From contig JAFURP010000001.1 of the NCBI GenBank assembly GCA_017471785.1, positions 1 to 35,893 of the forward strand: a stretch of DNA of 35,893 nt. Reading direction: 5' to 3'. The position numbers were made by a program, and so were the translations under genes. Origin of the DNA: Clostridia bacterium. Its GTDB lineage: Bacteria; Bacillota; Clostridia; Christensenellales; Borkfalkiaceae. The notes under the pieces were generated by a model, which was not told the origin of the DNA, searched no databases, and saw nothing but the letters and a program-made list of their open reading frames with translations. Positions 8,102 through 16,674 of the stretch are shown piece after piece; within the stretch, counting starts at the first letter, position 1; the number at the start of each line of letters is the position of its first letter.

Positions 8102-8965
8102 ATGGATTTATCCAAGCTTTCGCCCGAAAGAGCGGCGGTTTTACAGCGGATAGAAGAATACGAAAAGACGGCGCGCTTCGACGAGCCTGTGGAAAACGAT
8201 CCCGAGGCACCCGAGCTGTTGCCCGAGAACGCGGATTATTTGTGTAAAAAGCTTTCGAGTAAGATCAAGCGGAGAATTGCCAATTTGCTCGGGGATAAAT
8301 ATTTTCTCGGCTTGATCAAAAAGGATATCCTCGTTATCGACGGCGTGGAGGGTACGGAGCATTTGCACGCGCTTGAAAAGGGGGCGATGCTCACCTGCAA
8401 CCATTTCTCCCCGTTCGACAATTATATCGTATTCCATTGTATCCGCAAGTATTTGCCGCGCAAATATTTGTATAAGGTCATTCGCGAGGGGAACTACACC
8501 AACTTTTCGGGGCTGTACGGCTTTTTATTCCGCCATTGCGACACCCTGCCTTTATCGCGCAATCGCCGTACGATGATCAATTTTGCGACCGCGGTCAACA
8601 CCCTATTGGCGCGCGGAGAAAGCATCTTGATCTATCCCGAACAAGAGATGTGGTGGAACTACCGCAAGCCGCGCCCCTTTAAGGTGGGCGGGTTTAAGCT
8701 TGCGTATAGAGCGAAGGTACCGGTTATCCCCACCTTTATCACGATGGAGCACGACCAAACGCGTACGGACGGGGACGGCTATCCCGTGCAACGCCACACC
8801 TTGCATATCCTACCGCCCGTGTACCCCGATCTATCGCTCGGAGAAAAGGCGGGCGCGGAAAAAATGAAGGACGAGGCGTACGCCCTGTGCAAAGCAAAGT
8901 ACGAAGAAGTATATAAAACGCCGCTTATCTACGCTTGCGACGCGAAAAAGGACGGAGAGGAATAA
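8102..8965 (+). CDS. PlsC-like 1-acyl-glycerol-3-phosphate acyltransferase family protein
   Basis: A 287-residue acyltransferase of the PlsC/LPLAT superfamily, which transfers a fatty acyl chain onto a hydroxyl. The catalytic H-x4-D block is NHFSPFD (H101, D106). The third and fourth blocks are YPEQ (178-181) and KVPVIPTFI (205-213), with FKVGGFKLA between. The first ~90 residues are a charged extension not seen in minimal PlsC proteins. No clear membrane helix is seen. It lies 31 bp after the GT8 gene and 1 bp before the CrtO-like gene. The acceptor could be lysophosphatidate or a glycosylated molecule; context favours a special rather than housekeeping role, but this is inference. Confidence 0.88.
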   Translation: MDLSKLSPERAAVLQRIEEYEKTARFDEPVENDPEAPELLPENADYLCKKLSSKIKRRIANLLGDKYFLGLIKKDILVIDGVEGTEHLHALEKGAMLTCNHFSPFDNYIVFHCIRKYLPRKYLYKVIREGNYTNFSGLYGFLFRHCDTLPLSRNRRTMINFATAVNTLLARGESILIYPEQEMWWNYRKPRPFKVGGFKLAYRAKVPVIPTFITMEHDQTRTDGDGYPVQRHTLHILPPVYPDLSLGEKAGAEKMKDEAYALCKAKYEEVYKTPLIYACDAKKDGEE

Positions 8966-8966
8966 A

Positions 8967-9569
8967 ATGATACTGTATCTTGCCATCATTGCCGTTTGCT
9001 CGGTCTTGATCGCGACCATCGCTTCGTTGGTGTTCGACGCGAGCTTTTTCTTGCTGTTCGGTTACACTTGGCTGGCGATCGTCGTCGTGATGCTGCTCGA
9101 CGGGCTGACGGCGACGGTATGTAGATTATTACCCGCCAAATGCGCCGATCACGAAAAGAAGATATTTCAAGTTTCCGCAGGGGAAAAGAAATTTTACGAG
9201 CGGCTCAAGATCCGCAAATGGAAGGACAAGGTACCCGAGATCGGGCAGTTTACGGGCTTCCGTAAAAATAAGCTGGAGGATCCCAAAAGCATAGCCTATC
9301 TCGACCGCTTTTTGTTGGAGGCTTGCTACGGCGAGATCGGACATTTCGTCAGCCTGTTTGCGGGCTTTTTGATCTTGCTTATGTTCCCGATCACCGAGTA
9401 TTGGTGGGCGATCTCCGTTCCCGTAGCCGTGATCAACGCGCTGCTTAATTTGCCCTCCTTTTTCATCTTACGCTACAATTCCTATAAGCTGGAGATTTTA
9501 CGTAGGAGCAATTTGAAAAAGCAGGCGCGCGAGCAAGCGCTTGCCGAAGTGGCGGCAACGCAAAAATAA
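8967..9569 (+). CDS. CrtO-like glycosyl-acyltransferase family membrane protein
   Basis: A 200-residue integral membrane protein with about four hydrophobic segments (2-22, 26-50, 124-142, 146-166). Between the second and third lies a conserved soluble patch, KIRKWKDKVPE (81-91), then EIGH (123-126) and NLPSFFILRYN (161-171). These features resemble the staphyloxanthin enzyme CrtO (glycosyl-4,4'-diaponeurosporenoate acyltransferase), where RKWKD and QRYNR-type motifs occur. The window has no carotenoid genes, so the substrate is more likely another glycolipid. It starts 1 bp after the preceding stop, so the two are translationally coupled. The family call rests on motif recall, not a search. 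The C-terminal tail is charged and cytoplasmic. Confidence 0.65.
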   Translation: MILYLAIIAVCSVLIATIASLVFDASFFLLFGYTWLAIVVVMLLDGLTATVCRLLPAKCADHEKKIFQVSAGEKKFYERLKIRKWKDKVPEIGQFTGFRKNKLEDPKSIAYLDRFLLEACYGEIGHFVSLFAGFLILLMFPITEYWWAISVPVAVINALLNLPSFFILRYNSYKLEILRRSNLKKQAREQALAEVAATQK

Positions 9570-9613
9570 TTGTTTCAAACGATAAAAAGGCGGTTATAAA
9601 TAATATAGAGAAC

Positions 9614-9644
9614 GAAAAGGGGCGAGAACTTTGCGCCCTTTTTT
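9614..9644 (+). terminator. Intrinsic terminator of the cassette, or attenuator of the next gene
   Basis: A G/C-rich stem (GGGCG with CGCCC, extended by A/T pairs) is followed by six T residues. It lies only 12 bp before the ribosome-binding site (GGAGG, 9656-9660) of the FAD-protein gene. It therefore ends the cassette transcript, or could attenuate a leader started near a weak promoter (TTGTTT 9570, TATAAA 9595). Confidence 0.75.
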
Positions 9645-9666
9645 CAAGGATTTTCGGAGGTGTTTT

Positions 9667-11061
9667 ATGAGGACGGATATCGTGATCGTCGGAGCGGGAC
9701 CCGCCGGTATTTTTACGGCGTTGGAAATGTTACGCAAGGGCAGCAAGAAAAAAATCGTGATCGTGGAAAAGGGGAGATCGGTGGAGAACCGCCGTTGTCC
9801 CAAGCACAAAACGCAAAAATGCGTTAATTGCAAACCCTATTGCCATATCACGACCGGCTTTTCGGGCGCCGGCGCGTTCTCGGACGGCAAGCTTTCCCTC
9901 TCCTACGAGGTGGGCGGCGACCTGCCGCAGCTTATCGGCGAGGACTTGGCGCAAGAAACCATCGAGTATGCGGATAAGATCTATTTAGAGTTCGGCGCGG
10001 ACGAAAAAATAGAAGGGATAGGCAGCGGCGAGGCTGTCAAAGAGATACGCAAAAGAGCGATCAAAGCCGGCTTAAAGCTCGTCGATTGCCCCATTCGCCA
10101 TATGGGTACGGAAAAGGCGCAGGGGATATACCTTGCCATTGAAAAATACCTCTTGGAAAACGGCGTGGAGATACTGTTCGAGTACGAGTGCGAAACGCCC
10201 ATTATCGAACGGGGAGAATGTAAGGGAGTACGTATCCGTAAAGCGGACGGAAGCGACGAGCGGGAAATTTTGGCTTCGCATACCGTGATCGCGACGGGCA
10301 GGCGCGGCGCCGATTGGTTGGAAAAGACTTGTGAAAAATACGGCGTGGAGCACGCGGCGAGCACGGTCGATATCGGCGTACGCGTAGAGGTCCGCAACGA
10401 GATTATGGAAACGGTGAACAAGGCGCTGTACGAATCCAAGCTCGTCGGCTATCCCTTACCCTTTAAGAACAAGGTCCGTACCTTTTGCCAAAACCCCGGG
10501 GGGTTCGTTTCACAGGAAAATTACGACGACAACCTTGCCGTCGTCAACGGGCATAGCTATAAGGAATTAAAGACGGACAACACCAATCTTTCCATACTTT
10601 GCTCGCATAATTTTTCCTATCCCTTCAATCAACCGATCGCGTACGCGAAAAAGATCGGGGAGCTTACGAATATGCTGGGCGAGGGCAGGATACTCGTCCA
10701 ACGCTTCGGGGATATTTTAAGCGGCAAGCGCACTTGGCAAGAGGAGCTTACCCGTTCGAATATCCGTCCCACCCTAAAGGACGCGGTGGCGGGGGATATC
10801 ACCGCGGCGATGCCCTATCGTACCATGGTGAATATTATCAACTTCATAAACGCGGTCGATTTGGTCGTCCCGGGGTTTGCCGCGGCGGAAACGCTGCTCT
10901 ATTCGCCCGAGCTGAAATTTTACAGCAACCGTATCAAAATGGACGCCGATTTCAATACCAACGTAAAGGGCTTGCATTGTTTGGGCGATTCGAGCGGTTG
11001 GACGCGCGGCTTGATGATGGCTTCGGTCATGGGCGTTTTGATGGGAAGAAAGCTCGTATAA
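9667..11061 (+). CDS. Uncharacterised FAD-dependent dehydrogenase (COG2509 type)
   Basis: A 464-residue flavoprotein with an N-terminal Rossmann dinucleotide-binding motif, VGAGPAGIFTALEML. A cysteine-rich segment follows (CPKHKTQKCVNCKPYC), then GFSGAGAFSDGKLSLS, the hallmark of the COG2509 family. A second glycine-rich FAD contact (GDSSGWTRGLMMASVMG) lies at the C-terminus. The family is widespread in Clostridia but its substrate is unknown. I start at the ATG at 9667 because GGAGG lies 7 bp upstream; an in-frame TTG at 9631 falls inside the terminator hairpin. It stands alone between two terminators. The paired cysteines could be redox-active or bind metal. Confidence 0.85.
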   Translation: MRTDIVIVGAGPAGIFTALEMLRKGSKKKIVIVEKGRSVENRRCPKHKTQKCVNCKPYCHITTGFSGAGAFSDGKLSLSYEVGGDLPQLIGEDLAQETIEYADKIYLEFGADEKIEGIGSGEAVKEIRKRAIKAGLKLVDCPIRHMGTEKAQGIYLAIEKYLLENGVEILFEYECETPIIERGECKGVRIRKADGSDEREILASHTVIATGRRGADWLEKTCEKYGVEHAASTVDIGVRVEVRNEIMETVNKALYESKLVGYPLPFKNKVRTFCQNPGGFVSQENYDDNLAVVNGHSYKELKTDNTNLSILCSHNFSYPFNQPIAYAKKIGELTNMLGEGRILVQRFGDILSGKRTWQEELTRSNIRPTLKDAVAGDITAAMPYRTMVNIINFINAVDLVVPGFAAAETLLYSPELKFYSNRIKMDADFNTNVKGLHCLGDSSGWTRGLMMASVMGVLMGRKLV

Positions 11062-11064
11062 CCC

Positions 11065-11103
11065 GAAAACCCCGTCTTTATTTGGAAAAAGACGGGGTTT
11101 TGC
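11065..11103 (+). terminator. Strong intrinsic terminator
   Basis: A long stem (AAAACCCCGTCTTT paired with AAAGACGGGGTTTT) lies a few bases after the FAD-protein stop and ends in a T run. It separates that gene from the dgt operon. Confidence 0.9.
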
Positions 11104-11168
11104 TTGTATTTTCGACGAAAAGAGCTAAAAATCAAAAAAAATTCAAAAAATTTTTCTAAAAAAAAGGA

Positions 11169-11197
11169 ATTGAGAAAGTTTTGTCGAATAAATAATA
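11169..11197 (+). promoter_or_regulatory. Promoter of the dgt-dnaG-rpoD operon, with a Spo0A-box-like site in the spacer
   Basis: TTGAGA (11169-11174), a 17-bp spacer and TAATAT (11192-11197). Long A tracts lie upstream. The spacer contains TGTCGAA (11181-11187), which matches the core of the Spo0A box. The 5' UTR then folds a hairpin (TGCAAGGCGC...GCGCTTGCA, 11220-11243) before the AAGGAGGGG ribosome-binding site at 11257. Confidence 0.7.
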
Positions 11198-11271
11198 TAA
11201 GGAAGAAAAGTTTCTAAAATGCAAGGCGCGTTTTGCGCTTGCAAGCACGGCGAAAAAAGGAGGGGAACGAA

Positions 11272-12303
11272 ATGGACGAAACGAAAGCTTATTCTTGCGT
11301 TCGCGAGCGGATCTGCGCGCGTGAAAACGATGTTCTTTCCCCCTACGCGATGCGCTCCGCCGACACCAAAGGACGGGTGAGAGCGGAAAAACGTTGCGAT
11401 TTCCGCACCGATTTTCAACGGGATAGAGATCGTATCATTTACAGTAATTCCTTCAAACGCCTTAAAAATAAAACGCAGGTATTCTTTTCGCCCCTCGGCG
11501 ATCATTATATCACGCGCCTGACGCACACGCTCGACGTTTCGCAAATCGCCCGTTCGATCGCTCGTACCCTTTCGCTCAACGAGGATCTCGCGGAGGCGAT
11601 CGCGCTCGGACACGATTTGGGGCATACTCCGTTCGGACACGTGGGGGAACGGGTGCTTTGTTCCCTTGCGACGCAAGGCTTTTATCACAACGAGCAGTCC
11701 TTGCGCGTCGTCGATCATATCGAAAAAGACGGTCGCGGTTTGAATTTGACCTACGAGGTCCGCGACGGTATCTTACAGCATAAAAGCTCGGGGAAGCCCT
11801 CGACGCTCGAGGGACAAGCGGTATCGCTTGCCGACCGTATCGCGTATATCAATCACGATATCGAGGACGCCGTCCGCGCGGGGATATTGAAAGAAAGCGA
11901 CCTGCCGCAAAGCGCCGTCCGCGTTTTGGGCAACGAAACGAAAACGCGCATCAATACGGCGATCACCGATATCTACAACAGCTCGTACGGCAAGGACGCG
12001 GTGCGTATGTCCGACGAGGTGATGTCGGCGACCAACGAGCTGCGCGAATTTATGTTCGAGCGGGTGTACGAGCTTGCGAATAAATCCATTCAGGAACGCT
12101 CGCAGCGTATGCTCACCCAACTGTTCGCCTACTTCACGGCAAACGTTGACAAATTGCCCAAGCCTTATTTGCGCCTTTTGGAGCGCGACGGTAAGGAGAG
12201 GGTCGTTTGCGACTATTTATCGGGTATGACGGATAGATACGCCATCAGCGTTTTCGAAAGCCTGTTCATTCCCTCCACTTTTTCTCTCGGAGGTAACTCG
12301 TGA
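11272..12303 (+). CDS. dgt: Deoxyguanosinetriphosphate triphosphohydrolase-like protein
   Basis: HD-domain enzyme that hydrolyses dNTPs to a deoxynucleoside and triphosphate, balancing dNTP pools. The HD metal ligands are H85 (RLTHTLDVSQIA), H114-D115 (GHDLGHTPFGH) and a later aspartate in ADRIAYINHDIEDA. SNSFKRLKNKTQVF near residue 58 is the family's nucleotide-binding block. It is 343 residues, the usual length of the short class. The ATG at 11272 has a near-perfect ribosome-binding site (AAGGAGGGG); an upstream in-frame TTG at 11233 lies within the leader hairpin. Its stop overlaps the dnaG start by 4 bp (GTGA). A dgt-dnaG-rpoD order is common in Clostridia. Confidence 0.95.
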   Translation: MDETKAYSCVRERICARENDVLSPYAMRSADTKGRVRAEKRCDFRTDFQRDRDRIIYSNSFKRLKNKTQVFFSPLGDHYITRLTHTLDVSQIARSIARTLSLNEDLAEAIALGHDLGHTPFGHVGERVLCSLATQGFYHNEQSLRVVDHIEKDGRGLNLTYEVRDGILQHKSSGKPSTLEGQAVSLADRIAYINHDIEDAVRAGILKESDLPQSAVRVLGNETKTRINTAITDIYNSSYGKDAVRMSDEVMSATNELREFMFERVYELANKSIQERSQRMLTQLFAYFTANVDKLPKPYLRLLERDGKERVVCDYLSGMTDRYAISVFESLFIPSTFSLGGNS

Positions 12304-14108
12304 ACGGCGCAAGCAAAGGATTAGACCCTCGCTTTTTGCAGGAATTAAAACAAAAAAACGATATTATCGAAATTATCGGCGGTTACGCCTCCTTGGACAA
12401 AAAGGGGAATAACCATTGGGCGTGCTGTCCCTTCCATCACGAACGCACGCCGTCGTTTGCCGTCAATCAATCGGAGCAGTTCTACCATTGCTTCGGTTGC
12501 GGCGTGTCGGGCGACGTCATCAAGTTCGTACAGGAGATCGAAAACACCGATTTTATGGGCGCTATCCGCATCTTGGCGGCGCGCGCGAAAATGGAGGTGC
12601 CCGAAAGCAATTTCGATACGGAACGGGCGCAGCAAGCCAAGAAAAAACGGGACGCGATCGCTTCGATCATGCTCGATTCCGCACGCTTTTATTTGTCCAA
12701 TTTATACAGCGGCGATCCTCGCGCTGAAGCGCATTTGCAGTATATCGACAATCGTAAGCTGTCCCCGACTACGGTAAAAAAATTCGGGTTGGGCGCTTCC
12801 CTCGATTTCTTCGGCTTGCCCGACTATTTAGCGGGCAAGGGGTATACGCGACAGGATCTGCTCGATTCGGGCGTGCTCACGGAAACGAAAACGGGCAGGC
12901 TCGCCGATTCCCAAGCCGGACGGCTCATCTTCCCCATCATCAACGCGCTCGACGAGGTGGTGGCGTTCGGCGGTAGACTTTTGGAAAAGACCGATTTCGC
13001 CAAATACAAAAACACCAAGGAAACGGTGCTGTTCAATAAGAGCAAAACGCTGTATAATATCAATTTGCTCAAAAAGCTCAAACGCAAGCAAACGATAGAA
13101 AACGTGATCATCGTCGAGGGATATATGGATACCATTTCGCTCTATCAAGCGGGGTTTGAAAACGTAGTGGCTTCCATGGGCACGGCGCTGACCAAGGAAC
13201 AAGCGCGGCTCGTCAGGCGGTATTCGGAGAACGCGCTGATCAGCTACGACGGCGATTTCGCGGGACAAAAGAATAATTTGCGCGGCTTGGAGATCTTGAA
13301 GGACGAGGGCTTGAACGTCCGCGTCGTACCCATGCCCGAGGGGCTGGATCCCGACGACGTGGTCAAACGGGGCGCGGCGGCGTATCAAAAATGCCTAGAC
13401 GAGGCGATGCCGCTGATCGATTACAAGATACATTCGTTAGAGCGTAAATACGATTTGAAAAAGACGGAGGAGAAGCGCAGCTTCGTATCGGAAGCGCTCG
13501 GCGTGATCGCCACGGCGGAGAGCGAGAGCGTGAAAGAGGACCTTCTCAAACGCCTACGCGACAAAACGAATATTACTTATCATTCGCTGGAGAGGGACTT
13601 GCGCGCCAAGGAAAAGGAAAAGCCCAAGGACGCGCCGCAGGAAGCCTTCGAACAAACGCGGATAGCCGAAACCTCGGGCGCGGATAAAACGGTGAAAGCC
13701 ATTCGCTTTATTTTGGCGGCAAAGCTGTTTTCCACACCGTACGCCAAGGCGTTCGATATAAGAGAGCTGTCCTTTGAAAACGCGGAGCATAAGACGATCG
13801 CCGCATATATCCGGGAACGGGAAACGGCGGGCGAACGGATACGACCGAGCGAGCTGTTCGAAATATTCAGCGAGGATAGCGAGGAGCTTAACGCGATACT
13901 CAATCTCAACTACGAGGACAAGCTTTCGGGTGAGATCGCTGCGAGATTTTTCTCGGACAGCGTACGCGCCCTGCAACGGGAGGCGATCGAACGGGAGATC
14001 GCGGAGTATAATCGGGAGTATCAGGCGGTAACGGGCGAGGACGAACGCAAAGCCGCCGCGAAGAAAATAGCGCAAGCCGTACGGCGGCGGGACCAATTAA
14101 AAAAATAA
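12300..14108 (+). CDS. dnaG: DNA primase
   Basis: Synthesises RNA primers at the replication fork. It has an N-terminal zinc ribbon (C43, H46, C64 and C67 in CPFHHERTPSF and HCFGCG). A catalytic core follows with the TOPRIM acidic residues E273 (IVEGYMD) and D317/D319 (SYDGDFAG), and then a C-terminal helicase-interaction region. At 602 residues it is full length. The GTG start is preceded by TCGGAGG within dgt and overlaps that gene's stop by 4 bp. The C-terminal third is charged and less conserved, as is usual. rpoD follows after 30 bp with a GGAGG site. Confidence 0.97.
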   Translation: MNGASKGLDPRFLQELKQKNDIIEIIGGYASLDKKGNNHWACCPFHHERTPSFAVNQSEQFYHCFGCGVSGDVIKFVQEIENTDFMGAIRILAARAKMEVPESNFDTERAQQAKKKRDAIASIMLDSARFYLSNLYSGDPRAEAHLQYIDNRKLSPTTVKKFGLGASLDFFGLPDYLAGKGYTRQDLLDSGVLTETKTGRLADSQAGRLIFPIINALDEVVAFGGRLLEKTDFAKYKNTKETVLFNKSKTLYNINLLKKLKRKQTIENVIIVEGYMDTISLYQAGFENVVASMGTALTKEQARLVRRYSENALISYDGDFAGQKNNLRGLEILKDEGLNVRVVPMPEGLDPDDVVKRGAAAYQKCLDEAMPLIDYKIHSLERKYDLKKTEEKRSFVSEALGVIATAESESVKEDLLKRLRDKTNITYHSLERDLRAKEKEKPKDAPQEAFEQTRIAETSGADKTVKAIRFILAAKLFSTPYAKAFDIRELSFENAEHKTIAAYIRERETAGERIRPSELFEIFSEDSEELNAILNLNYEDKLSGEIAARFFSDSVRALQREAIEREIAEYNREYQAVTGEDERKAAAKKIAQAVRRRDQLKK

Positions 14109-14138
14109 AAGGGTTGTGTATCAACGGAGGATAAAAGG

Positions 14139-15194
14139 ATGAATATATCCGAGCAAAAACTCAATGAAATCTTAGCGAACATCATCAACAACTACGCCAA
14201 GAAAGGTAGTATTTCCACTAACGCGCTTTGCGATATTTTGGAGAAATACGATATGAACGCGAATCAGATCGATTTCGCGTATAAATCGCTTGGCGAAGCG
14301 GGGATCCAGATCGTGGACGAGGATCAAAGGGACAAGGAGCTCTTCGAGCAGGCGCTCGCGGATATCGGCTTGGACGACCCGGTGAAAATGTATCTTAAGG
14401 ATATCGGTCGCGTCCCCCTTTTGACGGCGGAGGAGGAGGTAGACCTTGCCAAGCGTATGCAAGAGGACGACGCGGCGGCGAGAAAACGCCTTTCGGAAGC
14501 CAATTTGCGACTCGTCGTTTCCATTGCGAAACGCTACGTGGGGCGCGGTATGCTTTTCCTCGACCTTATCCAAGAGGGTAACTTGGGGCTTATGAAAGCG
14601 GTGGAAAAGTTCGATTATCAAAAGGGCTTCAAATTCTCCACCTACGCAACTTGGTGGATCCGTCAATCGATCACGCGTGCGATCGCCGATCAGGCAAGGA
14701 CGATCCGTATCCCCGTGCATATGGTGGAAACGATCAATAAGCTCACACGCGTACAACGGGTGCTTTTGCAGGAGCTCGGTCGCGAGCCTACGCCTGCGGA
14801 GATCGCGGAAAAGATGGGCGTAGAGGAATCGCGCGTCGTGGAGATCCAAAAGATCGCCCAAGACCCCGTATCCTTGGAAACGCCTATCGGCGAGGAGGAG
14901 GACAGCCATCTCGGCGATTTTATCGAGGACGAAAAGACCACGACGCCCAGCGATTCGGTGGCGTTTACGATGCTCAAGGAACAGCTTCTCGGCGTGCTCG
15001 ATACGCTTACGCCGCGCGAGGAAAAGGTGCTTCGCCTGCGCTACGGTATCGACGACGGCAAGCCCCGTACCTTGGAGGAAGTGGGCAGGGAGTTCAACGT
15101 AACGCGTGAGCGTATCCGTCAGATCGAAGCGAAAGCGCTTCGTAAGCTCCGTCACCCCTCGCGTAGCAAGAAGCTCAAAGATTTTCTCGAATAA
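14139..15194 (+). CDS. rpoD: RNA polymerase primary sigma factor (SigA/RpoD)
   Basis: Housekeeping sigma-70 factor. The 351 residues include a short region 1.1, region 1.2 ([16 protein letters not shown]), region 2 with [15 protein letters not shown] and RTIRIPVHM, region 3, and region 4 with [14 protein letters not shown] and [20 protein letters not shown]. The length matches SigA of Bacillota. The promoters called in this window fit the TTGACA-17-TATAAT pattern this protein would read. The stop shares one base with the trmK start (TAATG), so it is coupled to the genes behind it. Confidence 0.98.
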   Translation: MNISEQKLNEILANIINNYAKKGSISTNALCDILEKYDMNANQIDFAYKSLGEAGIQIVDEDQRDKELFEQALADIGLDDPVKMYLKDIGRVPLLTAEEEVDLAKRMQEDDAAARKRLSEANLRLVVSIAKRYVGRGMLFLDLIQEGNLGLMKAVEKFDYQKGFKFSTYATWWIRQSITRAIADQARTIRIPVHMVETINKLTRVQRVLLQELGREPTPAEIAEKMGVEESRVVEIQKIAQDPVSLETPIGEEEDSHLGDFIEDEKTTTPSDSVAFTMLKEQLLGVLDTLTPREEKVLRLRYGIDDGKPRTLEEVGREFNVTRERIRQIEAKALRKLRHPSRSKKLKDFLE

Positions 15195-15877
15195 TGGCGT
15201 ACGGTAAACGGATCGATACGCTTTGCTCGCTGTTGGAACGCGCGGAAGTTTTCGCGGATATCGGTTGCGATCACGGCTATTGCACCGAGTATATGCTCCG
15301 AAACGGGCTTTGCGATCGGGCGATCTTCTCCGATATCAGCAAGGGTAGCTTGGCAAAAGCGGAAAAATTGCTCGCCCAATTCGTAAAAGCGGGCAGGGCG
15401 ACCTCCGTGCTCGGGGACGGCTTTTTCGGCGTGGGTAAAGAGGTCGACGAGGTGCTGATCGCCGGTATGGGAGGCGCGGAGATCGTGTCCATCTTATCCG
15501 ATACAAAGACGGGCTTTATCCCCAAACGCTTCGTTTTTCAACCTATGCACGATTCGGAAAAGCTCCGTCGGTATCTGCTCGAAAACGGCGCGTATATCGA
15601 ACGGGACTTCACCTTCGAGGACGGTAAATTTTACGACGTTATCGTCGGCGGTAGGGCGGACGCAACGCGTCAAACGGCGGCGTATACGGACGACGAATAC
15701 GAATTCGGCAGGGAAAATCTTGCCGCGCTTCCCCAAGCGTTCGTTAAAAGAACGGAAAAGCAAATAGCCAATATCGACAAATATCTCGCCGTTTCCGCGC
15801 TCGGAGAAAACAGCCGCGTGGAGCTGAACGAGAGAAAAAAAAGATTACAAGGAGCGTTACGGCGTGCGGTTAAATGA
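15194..15877 (+). CDS. trmK: tRNA (adenine(22)-N1)-methyltransferase TrmK
   Basis: S-adenosylmethionine-dependent enzyme that makes m1A22 in tRNAs. The 227-residue protein has methyltransferase motif I as ADIGCDHGY (21-29), then SDISKGSLAKAEKL for motif II and LIAGMGGAEIVSIL, the COG2384 signature, and FQPMHDSEKLRRYL. It sits directly behind rpoD, its usual neighbour in Bacillota, sharing one base with it. It ends with a 14-bp overlap into the Nif3-like gene. Confidence 0.94.
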   Translation: MAYGKRIDTLCSLLERAEVFADIGCDHGYCTEYMLRNGLCDRAIFSDISKGSLAKAEKLLAQFVKAGRATSVLGDGFFGVGKEVDEVLIAGMGGAEIVSILSDTKTGFIPKRFVFQPMHDSEKLRRYLLENGAYIERDFTFEDGKFYDVIVGGRADATRQTAAYTDDEYEFGRENLAALPQAFVKRTEKQIANIDKYLAVSALGENSRVELNERKKRLQGALRRAVK

Positions 15878-16661
15878 ATTTTACGAAATAGCGGAACGCT
15901 ACGCGCCCAAGGCGCTTTCGGACGAATATTGCGAAAGGTACGGCGCGTACGATAACAGCGGCGTGTTGATCGATACGGGCGAAGAAATTCGCGGCGCGCT
16001 GTTCTCCCTCGACTTTTCGCTCGCGGCGATCGAACGCGCGATCGCGGTCGGAGCAAACTTGATCGTTACCCATCACCCTGCGATCTACGGCAAGATAAGC
16101 GATATAGTAATTTCCGATTTTCAGCCGCTTGGCAAAAAGCTGGTGAAATGCTTGAAAAACGGGATCTCCGTTATCTCTATGCACCTCAATTTAGACGGCG
16201 CGGAGGGAGGTATCGACGAAAGCTTGATGCAAGGCGTGTGCGGTGGAAAAGGCTCGAACGTAGCCGTTATGCAGCCTTTGAGCAAAGGGGGCTACGGTAG
16301 AGCGTACGATATCGAGGAGCGCACGGTAAACGCGCTCGTTTCACAAATGAAAAACACCTTTTCGACGGAGCGGCTCGCCGTGTACGGAGATAGGGAAAAA
16401 CGCGTGCGCCGCGTAGCGAGCTTTTGCGGAGGCGGCGCGGACGAGGCGGCGGTGGAATTTGCCGTCAAGGAGGGAGCGCAAGCAATGATCTCTTCCGATT
16501 TCAAGCATCATATCCTCACGCTTGCTTGGGAATCGGGGCTTTCGGTGATCGCGCTCACCCATTACGCGTCCGAGCGTTACGGATTTGAAAAATATTATGA
16601 AAAAATCAGTCAAAGCGTCGCTTTGCCGTGCGTTTATCACACGGATAGGGAACTGCTTTGA
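15864..16661 (+). CDS. Nif3-like dinuclear metal centre protein
   Basis: NIF3/YqfO family protein (often labelled GTP cyclohydrolase 1 type 2 homologue), 265 residues. Predicted metal ligands are the paired histidines in VTHHPAIYG (H70, H71), the aspartate region of HLNLDGAEGG, and the C-terminal THYASE segment. The N-terminal YDNSGVLID matches the family's DN-x-G block. It lacks the PII-like insert of the longer YqfO form. Start is a GTG preceded by AAGGAGCG, overlapping trmK by 14 bp. The trmK-nif3-zinc ribbon gene order is conserved in Bacillota. The molecular function is not settled. Confidence 0.93.
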   Translation: MRLNEFYEIAERYAPKALSDEYCERYGAYDNSGVLIDTGEEIRGALFSLDFSLAAIERAIAVGANLIVTHHPAIYGKISDIVISDFQPLGKKLVKCLKNGISVISMHLNLDGAEGGIDESLMQGVCGGKGSNVAVMQPLSKGGYGRAYDIEERTVNALVSQMKNTFSTERLAVYGDREKRVRRVASFCGGGADEAAVEFAVKEGAQAMISSDFKHHILTLAWESGLSVIALTHYASERYGFEKYYEKISQSVALPCVYHTDRELL

Positions 16662-16674
16662 TAGGAGGTTATAT

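Noticed and set aside
14172..15155. A 327-codon minus-strand frame opposite rpoD
   Set aside because: It is an antisense shadow of a highly conserved gene with no family motif or ribosome-binding site.
12300..15194. A possible foreign origin of dnaG or rpoD
   Set aside because: Codon use and gene order match the neighbours and the normal clostridial arrangement.
16585..16674. A longer start for the zinc-ribbon gene
   Set aside because: It overlaps the end of the Nif3-like gene by a long stretch, while ATG 16675 has AGGAGG at ideal spacing.
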